Positions 45,971 to 54,189 of a DNA stretch of 64,000 nucleotides are shown here, piece after piece; position 1 is the stretch's first letter, and each line of letters begins with the position of its first letter. Both the position numbers and the translations under genes were made by a program. The stretch comes from an uncultured Pelagibacteraceae bacterium (GTDB lineage: Bacteria; Pseudomonadota; Alphaproteobacteria; Pelagibacterales; Pelagibacteraceae), in the NCBI GenBank assembly GCA_902533445.1, contig CACALX010000007.1:1-64000 (forward strand). The letters run 5' to 3'. The notes below the pieces were generated by a model, which did not search any database, was not told the DNA's origin, and worked only from the letters and a program-made list of their open reading frames with translations.

Positions 45971-47089
45971 TTATTCTTTAATCCAACCACCACCAAGAAC
46001 TCTATGACCATATTGGTCTTTGCTGTAGAAAACGCATGCCTGTCCTGGAGATACTCCATCCTCAGGATTTAACAGATGAACATTTGCAGTATTATTATCT
46101 TTTAAATCTACTTTAGCCTCAAGAAGGCTACCTGTTGATCTAACCTTTACAAATATATTTTGATTAAGGTCTTTTTTATCAGTTAGTAAATTTAAATCTT
46201 TTAAAGATATTTCTTTTTTTCCAAGGTTTTCTTTAGGCCCTACTATAATTTCATTTTTATCTGAATTTATTTTTAAAACATATAAAGCCTCTTTGTCAGA
46301 AACCTTAATTCCCTTTCTTTGTCCAATTGTAAAATTAATAATACCATCATGAACACCAATTACTTTTCCATCTAAATTTTTAATATTCCCTTTTTGAAAA
46401 GAGTCTGGTCTAAATTTCCTAATTACTGATGCATAATCTCCATTAGGCACAAAACAAATATCCTGACTATCTGGTTTATCAGCTACATTTAAATCTAACT
46501 CTTTAGCAATTTCTCTTGTTTTATCTTTTAACATTCCGCCCAATGGAAATCTCAAATAATCTAATTGCTCTCTTGTTGTATTGAATAAAAAATAACTTTG
46601 ATCTCTATTTTCATCAATTGCTCTGTACATATTATTGGTGTTGTCAGATGTAATATTTTTTACATAATGTCCTGTGACTAGTGCATCTGCTTTAAGATCT
46701 TTTGAAACTTCAAACAAGTCTTTAAATTTTACTGTTTGATTACATTGAACACATGGGATCGGAGTTTCACCTTTTAAATAACTGTCAACAAAGTTATCTA
46801 TTACTCCTTGCTTAAATTTATCTTGATAGTATAAAATTTTATGCTCAATATCCAATTTGTGAGCAACACGTTTTGCATCCATAATATCTTGACCTGAACA
46901 ACACTGTTTAGATTGAGCTACTTCTTTTCCATCATCATATAGTTTAAGAGTAATTCCTATAACTTTGTAACCCTCATTTTTCATAATCCCAGCTACAGTT
47001 GACGAGTCTACTCCACCAGACATTGCAACAACCACTGTTGTATCTTCAGGTTTTTTGTTAATTCCAATAGAGTTTAATTCTTTATTCAT
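45971..47089 (-). CDS. mnmA: tRNA-specific 2-thiouridylase
   Basis: A 372-residue protein of normal length. The PP-loop is [15 protein letters not shown] near residue 22, the first catalytic Cys lies in [14 protein letters not shown] and the second in [13 protein letters not shown]. The C-terminal domain (RQRKGIKVS..., [12 protein letters not shown]) is complete. It adds sulfur to U34 of tRNA-Lys, Glu and Gln using persulfide from the IscS relay. It is divergent from the DUF3553 gene across 41 bases containing the short inverted repeat ACTTAT/ATAAGT. Confidence 0.96.
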   Translation of the reverse strand: MNKELNSIGINKKPEDTTVVVAMSGGVDSSTVAGIMKNEGYKVIGITLKLYDDGKEVAQSKQCCSGQDIMDAKRVAHKLDIEHKILYYQDKFKQGVIDNFVDSYLKGETPIPCVQCNQTVKFKDLFEVSKDLKADALVTGHYVKNITSDNTNNMYRAIDENRDQSYFLFNTTREQLDYLRFPLGGMLKDKTREIAKELDLNVADKPDSQDICFVPNGDYASVIRKFRPDSFQKGNIKNLDGKVIGVHDGIINFTIGQRKGIKVSDKEALYVLKINSDKNEIIVGPKENLGKKEISLKDLNLLTDKKDLNQNIFVKVRSTGSLLEAKVDLKDNNTANVHLLNPEDGVSPGQACVFYSKDQYGHRVLGGGWIKE

Positions 47090-47130
47090 TAGGTGGTATT
47101 TATACTTATTTACAATATAAGTTAAATTAA

Positions 47131-47301
47131 ATGATTTTAGATTATGAACCAGGTGACAAAGTCACTAATCCTGAGAATAAAGAATGGGGCATTGGACAAG
47201 TACAATCAATCATAAAAGATAAGGTTACTGTTAATTTTGAAAATGCAGGTAAAAAAGTAATAAATGCAAAAAATATAGAATTAAAAAAAATTGGTAAATA
47301 A
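47131..47301 (+). CDS. DUF3553 family small protein (56 aa)
   Basis: ATG at 47131 opens a 56-residue protein: [20 protein letters not shown], then [22 protein letters not shown] and a Lys-rich end. The pattern GDKV-x-P-x2-x2-WGIGQVQS and [13 protein letters not shown] is the DUF3553 signature, a small beta-barrel similar to the CarD/UvrD-tail type of domain. Its function is unknown; a nucleic-acid or polymerase-binding role is suggested by the fold type. It precedes cysQ by 3 bases on the same strand. Confidence 0.88.
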   Translation: MILDYEPGDKVTNPENKEWGIGQVQSIIKDKVTVNFENAGKKVINAKNIELKKIGK

Positions 47302-47304
47302 AAG

Positions 47305-48069
47305 ATGGACTTACAAAAAATTATTGAAGATTTAGTTGATACTTTTTTATCAGCGGGAGACTTGTCCATTCAACTAAGAGAAAAAGGATTAAGCAAAGAA
47401 ATTAAATCTGACAATACTCCAGTTAGTAATGGTGATATTGAGGTAAATAATTTCATATCTTCAAAAATATCAAAAGTAACACCTAACATTCCAATTATTT
47501 CAGAAGAAAGTTCTGAAAATAAAAATAACTCTGAATTAAAAGATTTTTGGTTGGTGGATCCTATAGATGGAACCTATGATTACATAAACGATTTAGAGGA
47601 ATTTACTATTAATGCGGGTTTAATTATTAATAACAAACCTGTTGCAGGTTTAATAAATGCGCCAGCTAAAAAAAGAATGTTTTATTCATACGATAAAGGT
47701 AAATCTTTTGAATTTACTAATAACAAAACAATAAACCTTTCTGAGTTACCATCTAAAAGAACAGAGCCACTTAATTTCATTTCTTACAGTAATAAAATTA
47801 AACCAGAGATACAAAAAATTTATAATGAATTGGGTGTAAAAGAACACACTAGAATGAAAAGTTCTTTAAAATTTTGTGTTGTTGCTGCACGTGAATTTGA
47901 TGGTTATGTTGCTGAACCTCGAGCTTACGAGTGGGATATTGCAGCAGGACATGCAATTTTAGAAAATGCAGGTGGATCTGTGAGAGACTTTAATGGTAAT
48001 AAAATTTTATATGGCAAAAAAGATTTAAAAAATTCAAGTTTAATTTTAAAAAGTAAAAACATAATTTAA
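47305..48069 (+). CDS. cysQ: 3'(2'),5'-bisphosphate nucleotidase / inositol monophosphatase family
   Basis: A 254-residue enzyme. Metal ligands lie in IISEESSE and in WLVDPIDGTYDYINDLEEF (D-P-x-D-G-T), and the second motif is EWDIAAGHAILENAGG. The arrangement fits CysQ, which hydrolyses PAP to AMP and so relieves inhibition of sulfotransfer enzymes; inositol monophosphatase is the close alternative. It follows DUF3553 by 3 bases, and its stop overlaps the start of a 47-aa membrane protein (TAATG). Confidence 0.88.
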   Translation: MDLQKIIEDLVDTFLSAGDLSIQLREKGLSKEIKSDNTPVSNGDIEVNNFISSKISKVTPNIPIISEESSENKNNSELKDFWLVDPIDGTYDYINDLEEFTINAGLIINNKPVAGLINAPAKKRMFYSYDKGKSFEFTNNKTINLSELPSKRTEPLNFISYSNKIKPEIQKIYNELGVKEHTRMKSSLKFCVVAAREFDGYVAEPRAYEWDIAAGHAILENAGGSVRDFNGNKILYGKKDLKNSSLILKSKNII

Positions 48070-48212
48070 TGGATGAACAGTTAAGAATTATTTTAATAAT
48101 AATAGTATCCGTATCAATTTTTGGATTACTAGTTTTTGTTTTTGTAAAAAATTATATTAGAAATAAAATAAACTATCTTGTTGATGAAGAGAAAAAAAGA
48201 AAATTAAAGTAA
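48069..48212 (+). CDS. Small single-helix membrane protein (47 aa)
   Basis: ATG at 48069, overlapping the cysQ stop as TAATG, opens a 47-residue frame: MDEQLRIILIIIVSVSIFGL, more hydrophobic residues to about 29, then a basic tail ending EEKKRKLK. One N-out/C-in membrane helix followed by a charged tail. It overlaps the convergent recX 3' end by 9 bases. The stop-start coupling to cysQ supports expression. No family recognised. Confidence 0.65.
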   Translation: MDEQLRIILIIIVSVSIFGLLVFVFVKNYIRNKINYLVDEEKKRKLK

Positions 48213-48767
48213 TTTAATTATCTTTTCATATTCATTTTTATCAATATCCATTACTTTTTTTGATGTTTCAAAATCAAACCCATTCCTTGCAAGCAAGGAA
48301 ATATCTTTTTTATAAAACAAAGTTCTATTATCCTCTGCTCTTGCAGGTCCTATTCTTTTTTTCTTACATAATTTTATAGCTGAAAAAAAATCCTGATCAG
48401 AATTATCCTCTTTTATTTTCTCAACTGTATCCTTGATAAAACCATCATCAATTCCTTTACCCATTAAATAGTTTCTGATTTTATTTATGGAATTTCCTCT
48501 TTGGATCATGCTCTTTGCTTTGCTTTCTGAATAAAATTGATCATTGATAAATTTATTTTTTTCTAGATCAGATAGAACAATATCAATTAATTTGTTTATA
48601 TCTTTTTTTCTAGAATCTGTTGCAGAAAGTTTCATATATTTTTTTAATAAATATGTTTTAAGTTGTTGTTTTGAGGGTGCATATTTTTCAACATAAGCGA
48701 ACGCAAAATTCCTCATTTCATCAACAGTAACTTGAAGTGTTTTTCTTTTATTTCTTATAGGAATCAT
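48204..48767 (-). CDS. recX: RecX family regulatory protein
   Basis: A 187-residue all-helical, Lys-rich protein. The segments FAYVEKYAPSKQQLKTYLLKKY, SMIQRGNSINKIRNYLMGKGID and DNRTLFYKKDISLLARNGFDFETSKKVM correspond to the repeated three-helix units of RecX. RecX modulates RecA filaments. No recA is in the window. It converges on the 47-aa membrane protein gene and is divergent from the ABA4-like gene across 24 bases. Confidence 0.82.
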   Translation of the reverse strand: MIPIRNKRKTLQVTVDEMRNFAFAYVEKYAPSKQQLKTYLLKKYMKLSATDSRKKDINKLIDIVLSDLEKNKFINDQFYSESKAKSMIQRGNSINKIRNYLMGKGIDDGFIKDTVEKIKEDNSDQDFFSAIKLCKKKRIGPARAEDNRTLFYKKDISLLARNGFDFETSKKVMDIDKNEYEKIIKLL

Positions 48768-48791
48768 CGTTAGATTTTATATAATATAAAT

Positions 48792-49265
48792 ATGATCGAA
48801 CAAATTTATAACTATTTCACAATTGATGTGCTTTATATGTGGATCAATTTAGGAGTTATACCTTTTTGGTTCATCTTAATTCTATTTCCTCAGTCACACT
48901 TAAGCAGGTATATAGTAACTACTATATTTCCTTTTTTATTGTTGAGTGGTGTTTATATTTATATTTTATATAGATCTTTCACAGTTGGTTATGACTTTGA
49001 CGCTAATTTTAGTTTGTATCTTGGTTTAGTCGAGTTATCTCGACTTTTTGAAGACAATCTATACCTAACTCTTTTCTGGACTCATTTTATAGCTATAAAT
49101 TTATTTGTAGGTGGATGGATGGTAAAAGACTCTCAAAAATACTACGTAAATAAAGTATTAATGTCAGTCCCTTTAATAATTACATACTTAATTGGCCCTA
49201 TTGGTTTGTTTATTTATTGGATAATTAGAATTTTTTACGCAAAAAAACTAAATCTATATGAGTAA
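48792..49265 (+). CDS. ABA4-like (DUF4281) membrane protein
   Basis: A 157-residue protein with four hydrophobic helices. The first half contains WINLGVIPFWFILILFPQSHLSRYI; the second half includes FIAINLFVGGWMVKDSQKYYVNK followed by GPIGLFIYWIIRIFYAKK. These match the ABA4-like family, which is linked to carotenoid (neoxanthin) metabolism in plants but has unknown bacterial roles. SAR11 cells use retinal proteins, so a carotenoid link is conceivable, but nothing nearby supports it. It overlaps the next gene by 8 bases. Confidence 0.82.
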   Translation: MIEQIYNYFTIDVLYMWINLGVIPFWFILILFPQSHLSRYIVTTIFPFLLLSGVYIYILYRSFTVGYDFDANFSLYLGLVELSRLFEDNLYLTLFWTHFIAINLFVGGWMVKDSQKYYVNKVLMSVPLIITYLIGPIGLFIYWIIRIFYAKKLNLYE

Positions 49266-49836
49266 TCATATAGATTTTTATTTCGATATTATTAGTCCTT
49301 ACGCCTACATCGCATATAAAAAAATTTTAAAAATTAATAATGTTAATTTTAAATTCAAGCCAATATTGTTAGGTGGTCTGCATAACTTAGCAGGTATTAC
49401 CGCTCCTGCATTTAACAAATATAAAATGAAAAATATGCAAAATGATTGTGAACTTGTTTCAAAAAAAAATAGCATAAGTTTCAAATGGAATTCTAAATTT
49501 CCAATTAACTCTTTAAGTATAATGAGAGGTTATCTCTCTGTTAATGAAAATAAAAAAGAAGATTACTTAAATAGTTTCTTTGAGGCTTATTGGAAAGAAG
49601 ATCAAGATTTATCTAATGAAGATACAGTTAAACAACTATTAAAAAAATTAAAAATCGATGAAAATGATTTTTTTAATTCAATTAGCAACCAAGATATTAA
49701 ACATAAATTAAAACAAATGACTCAAGAAGCCTTTGAAAAAGAAGTATTTGGAGCCCCAACTTTTATAGTAAATAATAAAATTTTTTGGGGACAAGACCGT
49801 CTAGAATACGCTTTAGATGAAATTAAAAATATTTAA
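49258..49836 (+). CDS. 2-hydroxychromene-2-carboxylate isomerase/DsbA-family protein
   Basis: A 192-residue thioredoxin-fold protein with the DsbA-like insertion. It begins IDFYFDIISPYAYIAYKKI, where the Ser replaces the redox Cys-x2-Cys as in HCCA isomerases and kappa-class GSTs. The C-terminal EKEVFGAPTFIVNNKIFWGQDRLEYAL is diagnostic. The family isomerises 2-hydroxychromene-2-carboxylate in naphthalene breakdown, but no naphthalene pathway is here, so a glutathione-dependent isomerase of unknown substrate is safer. It overlaps the convergent rhodanese gene by 4 bases. Confidence 0.87.
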   Translation: MSNHIDFYFDIISPYAYIAYKKILKINNVNFKFKPILLGGLHNLAGITAPAFNKYKMKNMQNDCELVSKKNSISFKWNSKFPINSLSIMRGYLSVNENKKEDYLNSFFEAYWKEDQDLSNEDTVKQLLKKLKIDENDFFNSISNQDIKHKLKQMTQEAFEKEVFGAPTFIVNNKIFWGQDRLEYALDEIKNI

Positions 49837-50177
49837 ACTATTTTAAAACTACTATTGCTGATAGATCCAAAACCACCTTCAATGTGAGAGATGTTTTTGA
49901 AACCTTTTTCAGTTAAGGACTTTACTGACATTTCAGATCTAATTCCTCCAGCACAAAACAAAACTACCTCTTTGTCTTTATCAATTTGGCCTTTTTTAAA
50001 AACATCACTATTAGGATCAAGAAGTGTCTCTAAACTTCCCATAGGTATATGATTGGCTCCTTCAACTCTTCCTGTAAGTTCTAATTCATTTAATTCTCTA
50101 ATATCAATTAGATTGCATTTATTTTCTTGAACCATTTGATAAGCTTCATCGGCATTTATAGTTTTTATATCACTCAT
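49833..50177 (-). CDS. Single-domain rhodanese
   Basis: A 114-residue rhodanese domain. The substrate loop with the catalytic Cys is EVVLFCAGGIRSEMSVKSL, CAGGIR being the active-site form; NLIDIRELNELELTGRVEGANHIPMG precedes it and IEGGFGS closes it. It transfers sulfane sulfur, for example from thiosulfate, to thiols or cyanide. It overlaps the HCCA isomerase gene by 4 bases (convergent). The 87-base gap to the divergent bcp gene holds both promoters. Confidence 0.88.
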   Translation of the reverse strand: MSDIKTINADEAYQMVQENKCNLIDIRELNELELTGRVEGANHIPMGSLETLLDPNSDVFKKGQIDKDKEVVLFCAGGIRSEMSVKSLTEKGFKNISHIEGGFGSISNSSFKIV

Positions 50178-50264
50178 AGAATTTAGTAATTTTTGGTTTA
50201 AGTAAGTTTTAATTTAATTATTTTATTTTAAAATATCAAAAAAGGACTATATAGCTAGAGTATT

Positions 50265-50732
50265 ATGTTAAAAATAAACTCTAAAGCACCTAGTTTTGTC
50301 GTTCCATCAACTTCAAAAGATAAATATTCTTTAAAAGATTCAATTGGTAAATATGTAGTTTTATATTTTTATCCAAAAGATGACACACCTGGATGTACAA
50401 TTGAAACTAATGACTTCAATAAAATGTTAGCAAAATTTAAAAAGCTAGACTGTGAAGTATACGGGATTTCAAAGGATAGCTTAAAAAGCCATGATAAATT
50501 CAGAGATAAGCACAAAATCAAATTTGATTTACTCGCAGATGAAGAGATTAAAGTATTAAAAAAATACAAAGTCTGGGGAAAGAAAAAATTTATGGGACGT
50601 GAATTTATGGGAATAAATAGAACAACTTTTTTAATTGATAAAAAAGGTAAAATCCTAAAAATCTGGGAAAACGTTAAAGTAAAAGATCACGCCAAAGAAG
50701 TCCTGGATACACTAAAAGATATTTCAAAATAA
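50265..50732 (+). CDS. bcp: Peroxiredoxin, Bcp/PrxQ type
   Basis: A 155-residue thiol peroxidase. The peroxidatic Cys lies in YPKDDTPGCTIETNDF. In the E. coli Bcp arrangement a resolving Cys follows five residues later; here that position is Asn/Asp, so the enzyme looks 1-Cys or uses a different Cys (one lies in KKLDCEVYG). It reduces H2O2 and organic hydroperoxides with thioredoxin in the cytosol. A bidirectional hairpin lies after the stop. Confidence 0.93.
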   Translation: MLKINSKAPSFVVPSTSKDKYSLKDSIGKYVVLYFYPKDDTPGCTIETNDFNKMLAKFKKLDCEVYGISKDSLKSHDKFRDKHKIKFDLLADEEIKVLKKYKVWGKKKFMGREFMGINRTTFLIDKKGKILKIWENVKVKDHAKEVLDTLKDISK

Positions 50733-50739
50733 TAAAAAT

Positions 50740-50764
50740 AGGCCCCTTATTTCTAAGGAGCCTT
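50740..50764. terminator. Bidirectional hairpin between bcp and ammonium transporter
   Basis: An imperfect inverted repeat, AGGCCCCTTA paired with TAAGGAGCCT around a short TTTC loop, lies between the convergent bcp and amt genes. On the minus strand the 3' side runs into CCTATTTTTATT, a good U-rich tail for amt; on the plus strand the tail TTTAATAG is weaker. It could serve both genes. Confidence 0.65.
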
Positions 50765-50789
50765 TAATAGTTGTGTATTGAGAGATATT

Positions 50790-52082
50790 TTAGTCTCTTA
50801 TTGCGTAGGCTTTAACACCAACTTCTGCAACATCAGTTCCAAGTTTTTCAGCTTGTGAACTAATTCTAAGACCAATTGTCTGTTTTAGAACTCTGAATGT
50901 GATGTAAGAAAGTACAAAACTAAATACACATACTGAAATCACACCTGTTAACTGTGTTCCAAAATTTGTTCCTGAATTACTTAATGGAACAACTAAAGTT
51001 CCAAAGATACCAGCAAACATATGTACAGGGATTGCGCCTACAACATCATCGATTTTTTTACTTTCTAAAAACTTTGTACCAAAGTACATAATTAATGATC
51101 CTATAGCACCAATTGCAATTGCAAGTAATGGACTTGGAGTTAAAGGTTCTGCAGTAATTGCAACTAAACCTGCTAATGCTCCATTAAGCATCATTACAAT
51201 ATCTGTTTTGCCACCTAGTAATCTTGTAATAACTGCAGCAGCAACTGTACCAGCAGCTCCAGCTAAGTGAGTGTTGACTGCAATTTTACTAATTGCATTT
51301 ACATCATCAAAAGTTCCCATAGCAAGTTGACTAAAACCATTAAATCCAAACCAACCAAACCATAATAAAAAAGTTCCTAATGTAACTAAAGGTATTGAGG
51401 ATGCCGCAAAAGGTACTAAGGATTTTGTTTCCCCTTTTTTATTAAATCTTCCTTCTCTTGCACCTAAAACTATTACACCTGCTAAAGCAGCTGCTCCACC
51501 ACAAGCATGAACTAAAGTTGAACCAGCAAAATCAGAAAAACCTGAAGTTGCTAACCAACCTCCGCCCCACTGCCAGCCCATTGAAATAGGATAAATGATA
51601 CCTGCCATGATCGCTGCAAAAATAAAAAATGGCCAAATTTTAATTCTTTCTGCTACAGCACCAGATACTATTGATGCAGTTGCACATACAAACATGGTTT
51701 GGAAAAACCAATCTGAGTAATCTGAATAACCAGTTGAAAGTTCTGAAGCATCACTCCACATTGAGAATGATCCAATAAACCCGCCTTCAGGAATTCCGTA
51801 AGCTAAATTATAACCACAGAAAAAAAATATTAATGAACAAATTGCAAATTTACCAATATTCTTTGCTGCAATCGTTGAAACACTTTTAGTTGTAACTAGA
51901 CCACTCTCAAGCATACAAAAACCTGCTGCCATGAATGCAACTAAAACACCACCAAGGTAAAATCCTAGGGAATTGAAAATATATTGACCTTCAGCTGACA
52001 TTGTTGTTTCTGCTGAGGCTAAATTAATAAAGCTCAAAAATATTAATAAGCTTAATGATATTCTTTTTAAATAATTAATCAT
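50790..52082 (-). CDS. Ammonium transporter (second of a tandem pair)
   Basis: From the ATG at 52082 the protein is 430 residues, with a signal-peptide-like start MINYLKRISLSLLIFLSFIN and then the Amt fold of 11 helices. An upstream in-frame ATG (52172) would add 30 unlikely residues, and a strong AGGAGAG ribosome site precedes 52082. Channel His equivalents sit in STLVHACGGAAALAG and VGAIPVHMFAGIFGT. It imports NH4+/NH3. It is a close paralogue of the upstream amt gene, with terminators on both sides, so each gene may be controlled separately. Confidence 0.93.
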   Translation of the reverse strand: MINYLKRISLSLLIFLSFINLASAETTMSAEGQYIFNSLGFYLGGVLVAFMAAGFCMLESGLVTTKSVSTIAAKNIGKFAICSLIFFFCGYNLAYGIPEGGFIGSFSMWSDASELSTGYSDYSDWFFQTMFVCATASIVSGAVAERIKIWPFFIFAAIMAGIIYPISMGWQWGGGWLATSGFSDFAGSTLVHACGGAAALAGVIVLGAREGRFNKKGETKSLVPFAASSIPLVTLGTFLLWFGWFGFNGFSQLAMGTFDDVNAISKIAVNTHLAGAAGTVAAAVITRLLGGKTDIVMMLNGALAGLVAITAEPLTPSPLLAIAIGAIGSLIMYFGTKFLESKKIDDVVGAIPVHMFAGIFGTLVVPLSNSGTNFGTQLTGVISVCVFSFVLSYITFRVLKQTIGLRISSQAEKLGTDVAEVGVKAYAIRD

Positions 52083-52183
52083 TATCTCTCCTTTTTTTAA
52101 TGATGACGTTGTAATAAACATTAAAATTTTAAGCATTGCTGATAGGTCAAAAGAGTTATGAGAAATAAGCATATGTGAAAAAA

Positions 52184-52206
52184 AAAGGCCCCATTTCTGG
52201 GGCCTT
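52184..52206 (-). terminator. Intrinsic terminator after the upstream ammonium transporter gene
   Basis: A near-perfect stem AAAGGCCCC / GGGGCCTTT with a 5-base loop. On the minus strand it is followed by a run of T (GGGGCCTTTTTTTTTC), a textbook Rho-independent terminator. It lies about 104 bases beyond the stop of the 52310-53611 gene and about 100 bases before the start of the next amt gene. Confidence 0.85.
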
Positions 52207-52254
52207 TAGTTATTAACTAACTAGAGAGAGAGATAAGTTAATTCTTTGTTCAGA

Positions 52255-52293
52255 GGCTCTTCAATGAGATAACGACATGGAGATCGAAGAGCC
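52255..52293 (-). other. Stem-loop in the 3' region of the first ammonium transporter transcript
   Basis: An 8-bp perfect inverted repeat, GGCTCTTC at 52255-52262 and GAAGAGCC at 52286-52293, encloses a 23-base loop. It sits between the amt stop codon and the intrinsic terminator, so the mRNA would end in two successive hairpins. It may stabilise the transcript or be part of a small RNA; no known RNA family was recognised. Confidence 0.5.
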
Positions 52294-52298
52294 CCTAT

Positions 52299-52310
52299 AT
52301 TGCATGCAAT
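52299..52310. repeat. 12-bp perfect palindrome at the end of the first amt gene
   Basis: ATTGCATGCAAT is perfectly self-complementary and touches the last base of the amt stop codon at 52310. Its half sites (TTGCA/TGCAA) recall the palindrome upstream of the same gene at 53687-53703, though in a different arrangement. It could be a protein site upstream of the second amt gene (about 220 bases away) or chance. Confidence 0.35.
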
Positions 52311-53611
52311 TAGTCTCGTATTGCGTATGCTATTACACCTGTTTCGGTAACGTCTGTACCTTTGGACTCAGCTTCTTTACTTAATCTTATTCCAAAAGTA
52401 GCTTTCATAATTGAAAACACAATGTAAGACACGACAAATACAAAAATGTTAATTGATAGCACACCAATTAATTGTGCACTAAATGATGCATCAGTATTTG
52501 TTAGTGGAACTGCAAGTGTTCCCCAAATTCCAGCAAACATGTGAGCTGGAATTGCACCTACAACATCGTCAAGTTTGAAACTGAATAACAATTTAGTTCC
52601 AAATACAACAATTAAACCACCGACAGCTCCAATGAAGATTGCAGCTAATGGGGTTGGTGCTAAAGGTTCAGCAGTTACTGCAACTAATCCACCAATTGCT
52701 CCGTTTAACATTTGTACAACATCTGTTTTACCATACAACAATCTTGTAATTATAGCTGCGGCCATTACACCACCACAGGCTGCAAGATTAGTATTGATAA
52801 ATATTCCTGATACAGCGACTGCATCATCAAATGTTCCAATAGCTAATTGAGATCCACCGTTGAATCCAAACCAACCTAACCATAGGATAAATACTCCTAT
52901 TGTTACTAATGGAATTGAAGAAGCAGCAAAAGGTTTAATTGCTTTCGCTTCACCTTTGCTATCAAATCTTCCATATCTTGCACCTAACAACATTATACCA
53001 GCTAGTGCAGCTGCACCACCTGTTGAGTGTACTAAAGTTGAACCAGCGAAATCTGAGAAGCCAAGTTCTGCTAACCAGCCTCCACCCCACTGCCAACCCA
53101 TTACGATAGGATAAATAATTCCAGCTAAAATTGCTGCGAATAGAAAGAACGGCCATAGTTTAACTCTTTCAGCCATTGCTCCTGAACAAATTGAAACTGT
53201 TGTTGCACAGAAAACCATTTGGAAATACCAGTCAGAACCATCTGCATATCCAGTATCAACTGAACTTGCATCTGACCATGGAGTAAATGTTCCAATGTAT
53301 CCACCTTCTGGAATTCCATACGCTAAGTTATATCCAAACAACCAAAACATAATTCCGGCAATTGAGTAAAGACCGATGTTCTTTGCACAAATTACTGAAA
53401 CACTTTTTGAAGTTACCATACCAGATTCTAGCATCGCAAAGCCTGCTGCCATAAACATGACCATGAAACCACACATCAAAAATAGTAGTGAATTGAATAT
53501 AGCTTGTACTTCAGCAGAAACAGTTGTCTCTGCCATTCCTGCACTACTCATGTTTAGTAAAAATACTAAGCTTAGTAATGGTGCAGATATTTTCTTTATT
53601 ATTTTAGTCAT
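52310..53611 (-). CDS. Ammonium transporter (first of a tandem pair)
   Basis: A 433-residue Amt protein with a cleavable-looking signal segment (MTKIIKKISAPLLSLVFLLN, cut near residue 27) and 11 helices. The twin-His pore positions are STLVHSTGGAAALAG and VGAIPAHMFAGIWGT; other conserved parts are GFAMLESGMV and WLGWFGFNGGSQ. It imports ammonium, a key nitrogen source for SAR11. No glnK is adjacent. Upstream lies a 17-bp palindrome that may be a nitrogen-regulator site. Confidence 0.95.
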   Translation of the reverse strand: MTKIIKKISAPLLSLVFLLNMSSAGMAETTVSAEVQAIFNSLLFLMCGFMVMFMAAGFAMLESGMVTSKSVSVICAKNIGLYSIAGIMFWLFGYNLAYGIPEGGYIGTFTPWSDASSVDTGYADGSDWYFQMVFCATTVSICSGAMAERVKLWPFFLFAAILAGIIYPIVMGWQWGGGWLAELGFSDFAGSTLVHSTGGAAALAGIMLLGARYGRFDSKGEAKAIKPFAASSIPLVTIGVFILWLGWFGFNGGSQLAIGTFDDAVAVSGIFINTNLAACGGVMAAAIITRLLYGKTDVVQMLNGAIGGLVAVTAEPLAPTPLAAIFIGAVGGLIVVFGTKLLFSFKLDDVVGAIPAHMFAGIWGTLAVPLTNTDASFSAQLIGVLSINIFVFVVSYIVFSIMKATFGIRLSKEAESKGTDVTETGVIAYAIRD

Positions 53612-53686
53612 TAGACCTCCACTTGTTTAAGTGAAGATTTATAGTTTTATTTATTTTTAAAACTAACGCTGATTAGGAAAATTGGG

Positions 53687-53703
53687 TATGCAATATTTGC
53701 ATA
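53687..53703. promoter_or_regulatory. 17-bp palindrome upstream of the first ammonium transporter
   Basis: TATGCAA-TAT-TTGCATA is a perfect 7-bp inverted repeat around three bases, 76 bases upstream of the amt start (53611). It contains CAA-N3-TTG, the form reported for the NtrX response regulator in alphaproteobacteria. That makes a nitrogen-control operator plausible, but the assignment is by eye and from context. Confidence 0.5.
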
Positions 53704-53707
53704 TAGC

Positions 53708-53747
53708 AACAGCCCTAAACGTGTTTTTACTTTACGTTAGGGCTGTT
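53708..53747 (-). terminator. Strong hairpin downstream of hup
   Basis: AACAGCCCTAAaCGT at 53708-53722 pairs with ACGTTAGGGCTGTT at 53734-53747, a 14-bp stem with one bulged A and an 11-base loop. It lies 10 bases after the hup stop. No real U-run follows on the minus strand (GTTGCTATATGC), so it is either an atypical terminator or an mRNA-stabilising 3' hairpin for HU. Confidence 0.65.
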
Positions 53748-53756
53748 AAAAAAATA

Positions 53757-54032
53757 TTATTTATTGAATACTTCTTTTAAAGCTTTCGCTGGTAAGAATT
53801 TTACCTTCTGAGAAGCAGCGATTTGGATCTGTTCACCAGTTCTAGGGTTTCTTCCAACTCTAGCTTTTCTTTTAGCTACTTTGTACGTACCAAATCCAGC
53901 AATTTTCACTGAATCGTCACCTTTTAGAGCATCTAAAATAGTGTTGGTAATTGTATCAAAAGTTCGCTCAGCATCTGCTTTGCTCAAGTTTAATGAGCCA
54001 GAAAGCTTTGCTATTAGTTGTTTTTTGTTCAT
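53757..54032 (-). CDS. hup: DNA-binding protein HU
   Basis: A 91-residue HU/IHF protein of standard length: MNKKQLIAKLSGSLNLSKAD at the start, the GFGTYKVAKRKARVGRNPRTGEQI arm region with the DNA-intercalating RNP, and AASQKVKFLPAKALKEVFNK at the end. It bends and compacts DNA. It is a single gene ending in a strong hairpin, and the 157 bases upstream (54033-54189) are AT-rich and hold only its promoter region. In many relatives hup follows lon, but here it is elsewhere. Confidence 0.96.
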   Translation of the reverse strand: MNKKQLIAKLSGSLNLSKADAERTFDTITNTILDALKGDDSVKIAGFGTYKVAKRKARVGRNPRTGEQIQIAASQKVKFLPAKALKEVFNK

Positions 54033-54189
54033 TTTAGCTCCGGTTTTGTTGGTTAATATTGATAGTTGTCATAAACGTTGATAAATCAAGCTTTTTTTTA
54101 GTGTCTCAAAAATTATGGCACACAATATCTTGTTAAAAATTAAATAAGCATTGATTTTATTGATCTTTTTAACAATTTAGAAATTTAAA

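Noticed and set aside
47105-47123. Short inverted repeat ACTTAT/ATAAGT between mnmA and DUF3553 as an operator
   Set aside because: Only 6 bp per arm in very AT-rich DNA; too likely by chance to call.
52083-52172. N-terminal extension of the second ammonium transporter
   Set aside because: A signal-like start and a strong ribosome site at the ATG at 52082 fit better, and the extension is not typical of Amt proteins.
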